A DNA stretch of 64,000 nt, taken from positions 53,257,370 through 53,321,369 of the forward strand of contig CM054117.1 in the NCBI GenBank assembly GCA_028673005.1, written 5' to 3'. Positions 27,181 to 40,992 of this stretch are shown here, in pieces (position 1 is the first letter of the stretch; each line of letters opens with the position of its first letter). This DNA comes from Tanypteryx hageni (Eukaryota > Arthropoda > Insecta > Odonata > Petaluridae). The notes under the pieces are model-generated. The model had not been told where the DNA came from. It saw nothing but the letters and a program-made list of their open reading frames with translations, and searched no databases. A program made the position numbers and the translations under genes.

Positions 27181-28043
27181 AGTGAGTTGTGTATCCATTC
27201 AAGTGCTGGCCAAAACTCTACAATCCATTCATAGAGGATATTAAAACTAATCCACACTTTATTTCTTAAAAGAGGATAATGGAAAAATGTGACTATCTTT
27301 CATCTACCTCATTTCTATTCTTTGAATGAATTCTTGCCATAGGTCACTGTGCCCTCGGGTATTTTTCGTCGATGGGAGATTTCATTACCAAACAGACTAG
27401 GCCTAAACAATGCCTAACTCTGTTAAATAATAAGTTTACAATAAATCTATAGCATCGTATATTATGCATGCTTTTCTATTTCATATTATTTTCTCAATTT
27501 TTCGAGTCAATACTCATATAATTTATCTCAACCAGCTATCGGGATATTACCCGGTTGAATAATTTTAATAACAAAGTGGATGACATGAAACATCATTTTT
27601 ATCATCTCATCGTCCGTGCGTTGTAAAAATTTAGAATCAACCGCGAAACTGCCTAAATAATTGATTAACATCTCTTTTTTTATTTCTACAGCTTTTAGAT
27701 TATTTTTAACAGAAAGATTTTTAAAGAAATGAACTAAAGCTTTACGTTAAAGATAAGTAGGGGGTTTAACAACTTCTAGCCTTAAATATCACCTAAATAC
27801 GTTGCGCTAAAGCTATCATCTAAAACATCAAATTCGCTAAACTTCTGAAACTTTTTAAAAACAGCAAACACCAATACCTGGACAGTTAATGTCCATCTAG
27901 CAAACTAATTAAGTTAAGGCCCATGACCACTTTGTTATCAGACATATTCTTCAAAGCAACATTTTGCCCCAAACATACATTCTATAATATAATAGCACAA
28001 GCAAAATGAATGATTCGATATCTCCTATTTTTTCCATCCTCAG
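27181..28043. other. Intronic sequence before the first visible exon
   Basis: AT-rich with no repeat recognised. It ends in the splice acceptor TTTTTTCCATCCTCAG at 28043. The first two bases of the following exon complete a split codon, so at least one more exon exists upstream. Confidence 0.6.
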
Positions 28044-28226
28044 ATCGGGAGTGCGATGAACTTTCCGCTCCGGATGAGGGCTGGGTGCGGCTCACGGGAC
28101 GACTCTTTGGTGACCGCGCAGTCTACTCGTGCCGCGAAGGTCTCAGGGTCGTCGGTTTGGCGACGAGAGTCTGCCGCGCGGACGGAACGTGGTCTGGTTC
28201 AGGTCCTCCGCAGTGCAAGGACAACG
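28044..28226 (+). CDS. Sushi exon 1 (first visible)
   Basis: This exon encodes one sushi module of about 60 residues. The four cysteines lie in ECDELS, VYSCREG, RVCRAD and PPQCKD, and the hallmark tryptophan is in GTWSG between C3 and C4. The acceptor is CATCCTCAG and the donor G|GTGAGT, and both flanking introns are phase 1, so the exon is a symmetric shuffling unit of 183 bases. About 23 CpG dinucleotides fall in these 183 bases, far more than in the downstream sushi exons. The in-frame stretch upstream (from 28010) is intron, not a start: its ATG lies before the polypyrimidine tract of the acceptor. Confidence 0.92.
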
Positions 28227-29069
28227 GTGAGTATTTATAATCCCTTGAAGCTTATTTTAATTCCAAAATATGATTGAGATTCAGCGAGTACGAGGATCAG
28301 GTGATAGTCTATCTCTTTCCTATGGCACATAAATAAATCTTTCTATCATGTCGTGTGATGTAGTGTCCCCCAAAAAAATTAGATTCTTGCCGGCATTTAA
28401 CATGCTCCAAGATTAACTGTGAAAACGATTTGAAGAACATTTTTTTACCAAAATCGAATTATTAAACCTTTCATTGTCGTGTTTTTGTGTTTACGACTTG
28501 GTTAGAGCAGGTTAGGAAAAGGTAATCATGTTTACTTAAAATTCTCTTTTTCCCCTTGAATTTTCCTCGCTTATTTTGGAGAAGTAATGAGAAAAATGGT
28601 TATAATGGATGGATCGGAAACTCACAGATGGGGTACGTTCATTTAAATTGATTCGCCCTGTTTGATATTCTGTTAATTTCGACTAATAGATAATCGCTCA
28701 TTATTTGCATTTCAATATTATTTGGTAAGTTGTACGAGAGAGGGCGCAATGGTTTCCCGTTGTTTTCTCCATCACACCATACGCAAGTGTGGAAAGGATG
28801 TAAACCCGGTGCCGGCATTAGATCAGTCTCACTAAAATACGTGCGAGGGGCACACACGGTTCAACCTAATTAGCTTTCTCCTTCTCCGCAAACAAGTCAA
28901 TGAATAGGGTTGAAAATCGTCCTCAGCCAGGACTTTAACCCGCCTACCCCCTGCGCGGCTGACGAGCACATTAACCTCTCCAGCACCGTTCCTCCGTTAG
29001 GTTTTATACAATATTGTACTCTCGCTCTCGTCGGCAGTTTCGTTTGACGATGCCCTCCTCTCTCCTCAG
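28227..29069. other. Intron containing an inverted SINE copy
   Basis: This 843-bp intron has consensus-like donor GTGAGT and acceptor CTCTCCTCAG. Its centre is a minus-strand SINE, listed separately. The rest is AT-rich. Confidence 0.8.
28730..28990 (-). mobile_element. tRNA-derived SINE, minus orientation, CpG-rich
   Basis: Read on the minus strand, this begins with tRNA-like sequence containing a B-box-like GGGTTAAAGTCCTGG and continues into the body phrase ATGCCGGCACCGGGTTT and CCACACTTGCG. Related phrases occur in the SINEs at 48946-49228 and 63610-63745 (ATGCCAGCACCAGGTTT). This copy keeps the CpG forms of the shared body. Boundaries are approximate. Confidence 0.6.
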
Positions 29070-29300
29070 TTTACTGCACCGTACCGCCGACCATGGATCA
29101 CGCGAGGCACAATGCGCCACCGGAGCAGGCGACATTCGCCGTGGGGACGACGCTCGAGTACCAATGCCTTCCGGGATATTCGACCCTTGGTTTCCCGAGA
29201 GCTAAGTGCCTGGCAATCGACGCTCCTTCCGGAACCAGCAGCATGATGGGAGGTAGCGGCCAGCGAGCGTCTTGGTACGGTCCGGACATCACCTGTGAGC
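29070..29300 (+). CDS. Sushi exon 2, with long C3-W loop
   Basis: This exon encodes one sushi module of about 77 residues between phase-1 introns (acceptor CTCTCCTCAG, donor C|GTGAGT). The cysteines are in VYCTVPP, EYQCLPGY, AKCLAID and ITCER. The tryptophan (SWYGP) sits 22 residues after C3 because of a Ser/Gly-rich insertion (PSGTSSMMGGSGQ), whereas ordinary modules have about six. The exon is still very CpG-rich, like exon 1 and unlike exons from 32.7 kb on. An in-frame stop after the donor confirms the exon end. Confidence 0.9.
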
Positions 29301-30021
29301 GTGAGTAGACCATGTTGACTTTTAAGCTTTTATTCCGGCGCGTGTCGCGTTTAAAACTGAAATTTAATTTGACGACGAGGAGCCGTCCACGACGCCGAAG
29401 GAACACGTTCCGAAGCAATGATCGGATCTGTCTCAATCAATCGTCTTCGAATAGAACCTTCCATCAATTATGTAAAATACTTCTTCCGTTTACACACCCA
29501 AACCCGGCAAATTCGCCGATCCGATGGGTGGCAGGGGGTGCAATGCCACAAAATGTCTCTAATAACTTTCGTTTGCAGGTTTGACTCTAACTATGATCTC
29601 CAATTGCCCTAGAAAAACGAGCTTCGATATCTTACAATTTATATGTTCCCTTAGTCGGGTGTCCCAATACACGCGGAGATTTCAACTATTCTTACGGCTT
29701 CCTCAGATAAACCTTTCGATCTGTGCTTCTCAAAGTCAAATTCTTTAATAATAAGGTTAACCTTTGCCTTTGGTCATGTATACGTTTCACGAATCTAGTC
29801 ACTCTTCGTTGAACGTTTTCTAACCCGAGTATATTGTCTTTCTTATATATCCATTATATTTTAAGTGTAAATTGCTGTATAAGTTATTGTTCCAGGAGAT
29901 ATACTATAACGTCTTTATTAAGGTGTGATTAAGAATAGACAGTCTCTTCCATCTAACCCATAATAAGGTGATGTGTGGCTTCTAATCCTTTTTTCTATAA
30001 ATTTAAACTGTTTTGTTTAAA

Positions 30022-30240
30022 TCTATAGATATTAATAAAAGGCAATGTGTATGTGTTAGTGTGTGTGGACAGCATATCTCAAAAACCAATAAACTTAAGA
30101 GACTTAAAACTTGGCACACTTACTAATGGGACCATGAGGATGTGCACCTCGGTGTCAGAATTTTTATTTTTGGTGGAAGGGGGATGCCATTTCCCATAAG
30201 ATAACACGTAAAAATCGATTTTTTTTTACTTAAAGACTTT
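30022..30240 (+). mobile_element. Helitron-like 5' end fragment
   Basis: TC at 30022-30023 follows an A and starts TCTATAGATATTAATAAAAG, with GGCAATGTGTATGTG next. This resembles the 5' ends of many insect Helitrons and the start of the better-defined element at 44340. No 3' CTAG end with hairpin was found nearby, so only a fragment is supported. Confidence 0.4.
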
Positions 30241-30522
30241 TACTCTTTTGCAAATTAAAATGAGAAAAAATTAACCTACGATCTTCGGACCTAGACCGTT
30301 TTAAAGAAAATAAATACCGTTTCTTATTTTTATCGTCACATTTTGCCTACGATACAAAATCGTTTATGTTCTACGTTTAAATTGTATTTATTTGAAAAAT
30401 GTAAGCTTTTTAACGATATGTTACCTTGCCGGCCGTGTCATTGTTAAACCTCGAGATTTACTTGCCGCCTTAATCCTTATACTATATGCGTAAGGAAAGT
30501 GTGCTTTGAATGCTTTAATACC

Positions 30523-30576
30523 AGAGAGAGAGAGGAAGAAAGAAAGGAGAGAGAGAGAGAGAGAGGGGGAGAGAGA
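30523..30576. repeat. (GA)n purine run
   Basis: An imperfect GA microsatellite of about 54 bases. Its purines are on the plus strand, opposite to the pyrimidine tracts of the left part of the window. Confidence 0.9.
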
Positions 30577-31253
30577 CAAAATTAAATGTTCCGTAAATTA
30601 AAAATAATTTTGGGAGTATAAGAATATATAAGAGTATAAGAATTGTATACCTTAATGTATTTCTTTGTCATACGATTTATATTCGCCCAAAACTGTTTTT
30701 ACTCTCTGGAACACTCAATTATGTGAATTTTGTATTTATTGTTTACTTTTTAATGGCTATAAAAGATGGTTTCATTATTTTTTATTTCTATTTGAACTTA
30801 ATACTTAATTCACGCATACCCGTCATATTGACGGGCAATTGCGCTAATTCTTTAATATAAATCGTCTCCGAATTTTTTTATCTTTAACTACTGATGTGCG
30901 GTCTGCGAGACACCACTAGAGTTATAGTATCAAATTACCCAGCTACTTTACTTTCCGGTAGTTTATATTTTACGAAGAAATAAAGTGAATATAAAGCTTG
31001 TTTTCCGTAAATGCCTCTTAATACTCGTGACATATTATTAAACAGAGAAAATCCAGTTTCAGATTTTGCTAATGAATTAATAACAAAAAAACAATGCCGT
31101 TTTTGGAGAGCGCTCCTTGGTTACCATTTGATCATAATTTCACCTCATTAGTTAATGGTTAAGGTTAAGTTTAAAGAGATACATTAGTTCGTCTTTTCCT
31201 TGTATAATCAAGCTGTTCTGGAATTAACGTAAATTTGTTCTTTTTTCACTCAG

Positions 31254-31502
31254 CTCGATCATGTGGCCCTCCCTCACCAATCCCAAATGGTTGGGCAGAG
31301 AGCGAGTGTCTCACATTCGGTTGTCACGCAACGTATCGTTGCGCCGATGGATTCCAATTACACGTACCAACCACTTCATCGGCAAGTGCAGCAGTGCCGA
31401 GTGGAGGGGGCAGTGCCCAGCTGGGCATAATAAGACCTGCTTCCGAAAGACACTGCATGGCTGATGGCAGCTGGGCGCCAAAGGAGTTGCCCTCCTGCGT
31501 CC
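31254..31502 (+). CDS. Sushi exon 3, six-cysteine module with C2-C3 insertion
   Basis: This exon encodes one module of about 83 residues between phase-1 introns (acceptor TTCACTCAG, donor C|GTAAGT). It has six cysteines (RSCGPP, SECLTF, FGCHAT, YRCADG, RHCMAD, PSCVRK), two more than the basic fold. The extra pair, ECLTFGC, is close enough to form a local disulphide, though that is inference. Between YRC and HC lies a Ser/Ala/Gly-rich insertion (TTSSASAAVPSGGGSAQ). The tryptophan is in GSWAP. CpG content is intermediate between the exons on either side. Confidence 0.9.
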
Positions 31503-32703
31503 GTAAGTGTATGTAGAAAACTCGCTTTTTGGGCAGCAAGTATAAAATTTTCACTTTCCTTAATTTTATCTCAAAGTTCGCTACTTGTGGAAGTTTACAG
31601 CCTAATTGTTTAAATGTGATTCTAAGTAGACAATATTCTGAGCTTGGCCACTGCCATTAAATCATTTAAATGTTCTTTTTGTTTTGGATGGTTTGTCATT
31701 TGACTGTTTGCTGTGGATTGAAATTAAATTGGCATGCAAAATACATAGCTCTTTCCTTCAGAAAGTGTCCTTCTTAAGATCGTCTGATTTCTCTAAGTGG
31801 CTTTTTTAAATGTCCACATGTCACAATAGCAGTGGTGTAACAGTAGGTTGGCATGGGTGGCCAAATGCTATGGGTCTAGGAGCCCTCAAATTATTCTGAA
31901 TAAAAAAATATTTTTTAGCAATTTCTTTTTTTATCCTGAATGACTTTCCAATTAATCATTATTTTTGGAAAGAGTATTTTAAACAGCTTAACCTTATCAG
32001 CATACTTCTGCCAATTTACTAATAATTGCAACTTAGTTGGTTCCAAAATGGACTTAATTATTAATTGAACTTATGTATTTGTTGGGGAAGAGGGACTGTA
32101 GATGATATTTTTTTCCATGGGCTCTTCTACCCGTAGTTATGCCACTGTAAAGTAACAACGTGCGTGTTTCATGTGTGCCATAAATATAATCTGAGCAAAA
32201 TAAAATTAAAAAAATATCAGTCGATACTTTGATAAATACTATAATACAATTCAAATATTTTACTTTTATGTCTACTTTTCTAAAACAATGTGGTGTAACT
32301 TTCAAAATGTGCTTACTCTTACTATAATTAAATTGTTTTGATCTTTAAATTATTACTTTAAGTATTTTAAACTTCAAATGCAGAGCTAAAATTCACAAAA
32401 GTCAAACATTGATGAAATGTATCAAATACATAGATATGACGTTTATTCATTCATTCATTAAAATATAAAATACATTTCATTTTAGGAAGCTCTATATTTT
32501 GAATGCACGTCACTGAATTTTTCAAAATAAAGGTGTGATTTTGATAAATAATTAAAAATTTTTAAATTTAATTCTGACAATTTAAAGATGTAAATAATAA
32601 TCTCAATACTTTTTCACCCTTCCATCATTTTTACGCATTCGTTTTACTTTTATTTTTTTTCATTTGTTATGGATTTGGCGGATGAATTTTTGGGGATTGG
32701 CAG
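31503..32703. other. Intron
   Basis: A 1,201-bp, AT-rich, CpG-poor intron holding one small hAT-like element, listed separately. Confidence 0.8.
31830..32147. mobile_element. hAT-like MITE
   Basis: Ends CAGTGGTGTAACAG and the complement of CAGTGGCATAACT form short inverted repeats around 318 bp. The flanking 8-mers do not match, so the target duplication is lost or the ends are slightly misplaced. Confidence 0.5.
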
Positions 32704-32877
32704 CTGTGCAATGCCCCACACCAGAAAATCCACCTAATGGAAAAGCAATATTTACATCCTGCTCATACAACTCAGTTGTGTCATATGAGTGTAAATATGG
32801 TTTTATGCTTGTTGGAGAACCAACTAGAAAATGTGGTGTTGACAGGCGCTGGGCTGGTGAACAACCTGAATGCAAAG
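32704..32877 (+). CDS. Sushi exon 4, compact module with a fifth cysteine
   Basis: This exon encodes a compact module of 58 residues between phase-1 introns (acceptor GGATTGGCAG, donor G|GTAACT). The cysteines are in VQCPTP, FTSCSYN, SYECKYG, TRKCGVD and PECKG, and the tryptophan is in RRWAGE. The additional cysteine (SCSYN) between C1 and C2 is unpaired within the module. It could pair with another module or partner, which is inference. Only one CpG is present in 174 bases, in sharp contrast to exons 1 and 2. Confidence 0.93.
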
Positions 32878-34219
32878 GTAACTGGTACAGTTGTAGTTTT
32901 TTAACTGAATCACTACCATTAAAACACATAGTGATAAAACACTTTCATCACTCTAAGTGATTGTATATGCACACTAAGAAAGAGTTCATGTTTATCATTA
33001 TTTAAAGTTTTAACTTTATATGCGCAAGGAGTTTTGTGGCTTATGTAACTTATGTTGCAGAAAAATTCACAATTTTTTCTTGTAAACTCCTATTTTTGTA
33101 ATTCGGCCTTCAATGTATTCTTTCCTTTGGGATCCATCAATGAATGCTTTTTAAAAGAAGGGCATAAGGGCTATTGTGTGAAATCTGCCACCTGAGGAAA
33201 AAAGACAAAATGCTGCCCTAGTTCATGACATAGACAGTGCTCAAATTAGAAAATTTTAACAACCAGAACATTCTTATCTGAGTTTTTAATAATGGAAATT
33301 TTATGGGCTTTATTTTGTTGTGGAACAGCATTCCCATGCATTCTCAAACAATTCGAGCACTTTTTAGCACTATAACAAGTTTTGACTTGTTCCTTAAGTC
33401 GGCAAATATGTAAAAGTCATCATGAATATTGTCGCTCGTACATGAGGCATATGAGTGAAAGGGATCAGATTACCATCGTATCCACTTTAACCCTGATACC
33501 AGCAAAAATTATTTAGTAAAATGACAATGATTTTAGTTAGTGAATTTGATCTAGTTCAGAAATTATGTTTGTTTTGATTTTTAAAATTTTTTATAATATT
33601 TTAACAGCTGGAGTGCTTCTATCTTAACTTTTTTAACAACTGAAATGGCATTTTGGTGCTTTCCAATCTAATTGAAGTACTACACATAGGTGCAGATCGG
33701 CGGCAACACTGCTATAATGCCACCCATAGAAAAGTTCCACATGACCCTGATGGATACATACAGTTAATAAGATTTCTTTTTATACATCACGATCCATTAT
33801 AGTGGAAAAGATTTCATGAAAATATATTTCATAAATAGATGCTCATTAATACTTGATTAAAAATCCAGCTATAGACATTTCCATGCATTTTTAAATGTTT
33901 ATTCTTAGAATTTAGGTTATTTGACTTAAAAAATGAAATTAGCATAAATAATTGAATGAATTATAAAAGAAATTTTGATTCAGACTTACTTAATTGACAG
34001 AATTGGTTTTCTAAATTTAGTTTCAGCATGACACATTTTTATAAGGCAAATAAGCATTTTAAAATCTAGCCATAAGTGATATGTCTTAATGTATAATATA
34101 AAAAGTTGCTATTCTAAATTTCTTGTATTTCAGAAATTATCATCAACTCTTTATCATTCTAAATAAATATTTTTGTACGTACACAATTCGTGAAAGTAAA
34201 GGAGAAACTTGTATTCAAT
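32878..34219. other. Intron, part before the piggyBac insertion
   Basis: AT-rich and CpG-poor with no exon-like frame. The full intron between exons 4 and 5 runs from 32878 to 40812 and is about 7.9 kb, much of it repeats. Confidence 0.6.
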
Positions 34220-36950
<2,731 letters not shown>

Positions 36951-37425
36951 CATGCTCACGACTACATGTCTTAAATATTGGGACATTTTTTTAAAGTGGC
37001 ATTACACATTTTGTGATACAGATCTTAGTTAATTTCCTCAGTCATTTCCAGAAACTGCAAATCATAAAGGTGGTGATGTAGGATAATGTTCATCATAATT
37101 TTTGTCATGTGGTTTTAGCTTCTTTTTGTGAGTAAAGTTGTAACCATTGGGTATTCAAAATAACAAATGCTTACTGCATAAGTGTTTGTTTCATCCAAAA
37201 TGCTTTTTTTAGTATAGCTGTCATGAACACATTAAATTTTTGACACGCACAAGAGTCATCATGCCCTAGTCTGAATACAATCATAACTTGTTATTTAATT
37301 TTATGCTATGGGGCATTTCTGCATTGCTATCATTCCCCCCTAAACAACGATAAGACCTTCAAGAACAAGTAATTTTAAAAATGTACTTGCCTCTGTTATC
37401 TCCAATAGTCACAACAAGGTTAACA
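36951..37425. other. Intronic sequence
   Basis: AT-rich, CpG-poor, no feature recognised. Confidence 0.5.
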
Positions 37426-38261
37426 AGAAGTCCTAACCAGGACTAATGCAGGCTGGTTTCCCAAAGTTGATGCCCTGAATTAATTTCTTATATTGACAGG
37501 AAATTTTTCATTATGTATTAGTTATTCCAAGGAATTCTCATAGCATAAATACCATTAGTAATTCATAGTTTATCAATGATAGAAAAAAATTGGAAAACAA
37601 ATTAATAGAGCATAATCAGGTTTAAAATACTAAAAGCAATGTCAAAATCTCTTTCTAACATTATATTTTGCATGTATTTTTTAAATAAACGAGTTTAATA
37701 AATGTTACTGTTTATATGCTAATATGTATGGATCAACTGTTCATTGCTGAAGGGTAGTCAAATGGAAAAGAAAATAACCCATTTGTTCACTCATCTATGC
37801 TCAAAACGAGTTCAATAATAATCGTCTCGATGGCAACAATCCGATAAAATGTGATTTAAAATGCTAAAACACTATGTTTTAGTAGAAATTCAATGTAAAT
37901 ACTATCAATTACCAAAATTCTGTGATGAGAATTAGAATCTATATTCTTTTCCCCTTAGAACAGTACAAAACTTGCTCCAATAACACAATTTTAAGATATT
38001 TTAAAGTATTAAAGAAAACATCTCTACACCATGGATTTGAGACTTCTTATACAAAACAAATAGGGAAAAAACGTTTCTGGAATCGAATCTGGGACTTCAA
38101 CCTTCACCAAATAAAATATAGCCGAGGTGGGCACTGGCAGCATGATCCTACCAAGTTTCATGAAAATCGGTCCATTGATGCAAAAGTTGTTAGTGGGGGG
38201 CATACACACCAGATAGGACCATTCCATTACACTATGTTTTCTTTGGAAACTAGAATAAAAA
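37426..38261. repeat. Dispersed repeat family R1, CpG-decayed copy
   Basis: This segment aligns along its whole length with 10634-11460. Many positions that read CG in the left copy read TG or CA here, for example GTAGTCGAGTGG against GTAGTCAAATGG and TGCGATTTAAAACGC against TGTGATTTAAAATGC. The pattern points to deamination of methylated cytosines after insertion. Confidence 0.8.
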
Positions 38262-39771
38262 ACCACATTTCTGCTTCATCTTCAGTGGTAAGTCATCGAA
38301 AATAAATTCTTTAAGTTAGTTCTTTTAAGCTCTTTTGGAATCGATTTTTGGTGAATTACCACTGAAGATGGCTGCTTTGTAGCCAAAATGCACATGTTTA
38401 TTTAACCGTGTTGTGCTTATTGGAGATCTGAGGCAAATACATTTTTTAATTGCTTGTTCTTGAATTTTTTTCAATCATAAGACAAGCTCATTAGTTCCCT
38501 GTTGAACAATAAGACCATTTGAGGCTTTTGTATCGTGGCATATTTCTAGTTTTCTTGCCATGCTGCATTTACAAAGACCAGTTTTGATTAAATTTATACA
38601 TAATATACATAAAATTGTCTAGCCATTATTAGAAAGTGTCTTTGTGGCCACATGTAAACAGAAATTTATTTTTTTATTATGGCCTTCACCATAAACTAAG
38701 CTACATTTATCGTTTTTTGTTTATATTAGGTATACTTAGCTCAAATAATCATGATGGGAGATTGTCTATAATAACAATGCTGATTCATTTTCAAGAGCGT
38801 TATTTTACTGCATTTGCATTTAAGGTATTAAGTTATTATTGTGATACAAACTTGGCACAAATATATCTGCAGCTAAATGAAGGAATTTTACTGCCATGAG
38901 AGACACAATTAAATCCATTCTTAACTAGCAAAGAAACAATAAAGAATCTGAAAAACTGCAAAATATTCTGGTTCAGGAGAATGACATGAAATATTGATTA
39001 TATTCTCTCTGCATTTCAGCAAATGATATCAGAATCCATAGCTTTTAAATGACTAGAATTTCTTGCCATTTTTTTTCAAAATAATTTCATTTTTGTTACT
39101 TTCATGTTAAAAATATATGCATAATACAATATGTTAATATATAATTTTGGGTTTTAAATTCCTTTTTATTAAGAAAATTCTTGCTCCAGAATATGGCCCA
39201 AAAAATGTTCTACCCTTGCTTTATTAATTCCTCTTGATCAGCTATTCCAAAATCCTCCGCTTGATACATTTTATGATCTCACCTCTGCTGATTAATGGGA
39301 TATGACTGTATTGATGTTTTAATCTATTCTGTTTTAATGTAATCCACTGAATATCTAAACAGGTTTACAAATCTTATAGCCTTGTGTTGCCAGTAAGGGG
39401 AAGCTTATTTTAACTGGTTATCTTCTGATTATTCCCCTTTCCAAATATCCATTACATAGTCTGTCTTTCATCATCTAATATCTGATTTTCTCTCAAGCAC
39501 TAGTGCCATATTTCATCCAGATTAAAATTCAAGACTGTTAATTTTCTATTTCATTGATATTAAAATTTTAATTGATTATTTCAGTGTTTCAGTAGGCAAT
39601 TTTAATCAATACTCGCAAATTTAATGTACAGAAATTTCCTTGCTTTCTTCAATGGGTAGTTATTTAAATAATAATTGCTTAAACTCATATGTTAATACAA
39701 TTTGATAAACTGTTAATTTCAAAATAGATATAACCAATTTATTTAAATTACACATCAAAATAGATTTAGGT
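38262..39771. other. Intronic sequence
   Basis: AT-rich, no exon or transposon end recognised. Confidence 0.5.
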
Positions 39772-39983
39772 CAGGGCCGGCTTGATGTCAGTATGGCTTC
39801 ACCAGGCTCCATGCTCACCATCTAAAAAATATTTGTCGTACTTATAAAGTACATACCTTTTTAAAAACTAGACAATATCAAATACTGTCTTAGTGAGAGA
39901 ATAATAATTGTTCACATGTTAGAGGGTCCATGTGCACACTTTGCACCAGATCCCATAACTTTCCTTGTCGGCTCTGGTTTTGG
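39764..39983. mobile_element. hAT-like MITE (CAGGGCCGGC type)
   Basis: CAGGGCCGGCTTG at 39772 and the complement of CAGAGCCGACAAGG ending at 39975 are inverted ends. The flanking 8-mers ATTTAGGT and GTTTTGGT match at six positions. It shares its end type with the element at 53846-54123. Confidence 0.6.
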
Positions 39984-40812
39984 TAACATAGCCAGTCTAA
40001 ACTATTATCTAAATTAACAGAGGACCAAATGCTTAGCAATAGTGAACATCATTTACAAAGGTGTCATTTATGTTGTTTAAATGTTTAGTGTTGTTTTCAT
40101 TCTTCTGTTAATATGCTCACACTTCACCCACTCAATAAAAACAATTGTACACCAATGTTTCTGTTCAATAAAACCCATATCATACATGTTGAAATGGTAC
40201 TAGCAGAAAATAGTGAGCATGAATTTTTTAAATGTTTGTAATTTTTGCTTTTGCATGCTATTTTTTGTCAATGGCTGTGTGTTGCATGCATGCATTAAAA
40301 TGCTTTATTTTCAACTTGGTAACTAGCTAAATGCATGTTACTCTAAATATGCCAATTTAAAATTAACAGTGCTGAATAATTTTTATTTCCTTTTCATACA
40401 TTTTCTGGGATAAAAATGCCATATTATTTTAAAGTTATAGAACCAAGTATTGATACAGTAAACTTGATGTTGATTTTCCCCATTTAAAATGCCAAGACAG
40501 CTAAACCATTATATAATGAAAATAATTTATATTACTACTTAATATTATATTCCATCCTCGAATGCTGCTTTTCATAGAAAAACTAAACAAACGAATAACA
40601 TAAATCAGAAACTTATTTTCTTAAATTATTTAGCTAGTTTTCATTTTGTTTATAACTTGATCGATTTATTTAAAAATTTTCAACCAATCATCTCATAATC
40701 ATTTTTTTAAATTAAAGCCGCTTTATTTGGTTCAATTCAATTTCACTGCGGGTTCATTCGCATAACTTGTCATTTGGTTGTCCTGGTGTTTCCCATGACT
40801 TCCCAAATGCAG
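39984..40812. other. Intronic sequence before exon 5
   Basis: AT-rich. It ends with the acceptor CTTCCCAAATGCAG. Confidence 0.5.
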
Positions 40813-40992
40813 AAATCAACTGTGGCCATCCTGGCCCTCTGTACAACGGGTGGCTTGAGAACATTGAAGGCGGCACCACTCTTGGTGCATCCATTATCTT
40901 CCGATGCCATGAAGGAATGCGTTTGGTTGGCAACACATCAACAGTATGTCAAGTGGATGGAAAGTGGAGATACCCTGTACCCCAGTGTCTTG
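40813..40992 (+). CDS. Sushi exon 5, canonical module
   Basis: This is a textbook sushi module of 60 residues: INCGHPGPLYNGW, then IFRCHEGMRLVG, STVCQVDGKW and VPQC. The tryptophan is in GKWRY, and the Gly/Tyr/Asn positions of the family are conserved. Acceptor AAATGCAG, donor G|GTAAGA, phase 1 on both sides. Because it is compact and complete it is the best query for a family search of this gene. Confidence 0.95.

Larger units (their letters stand above)
29301..31253. other. Intron
   Basis: A 1,953-bp intron. It contains a short Helitron-like 5' end at about 30023 and a GA-rich run at 30523-30576. CpG density falls across it. Confidence 0.75.
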
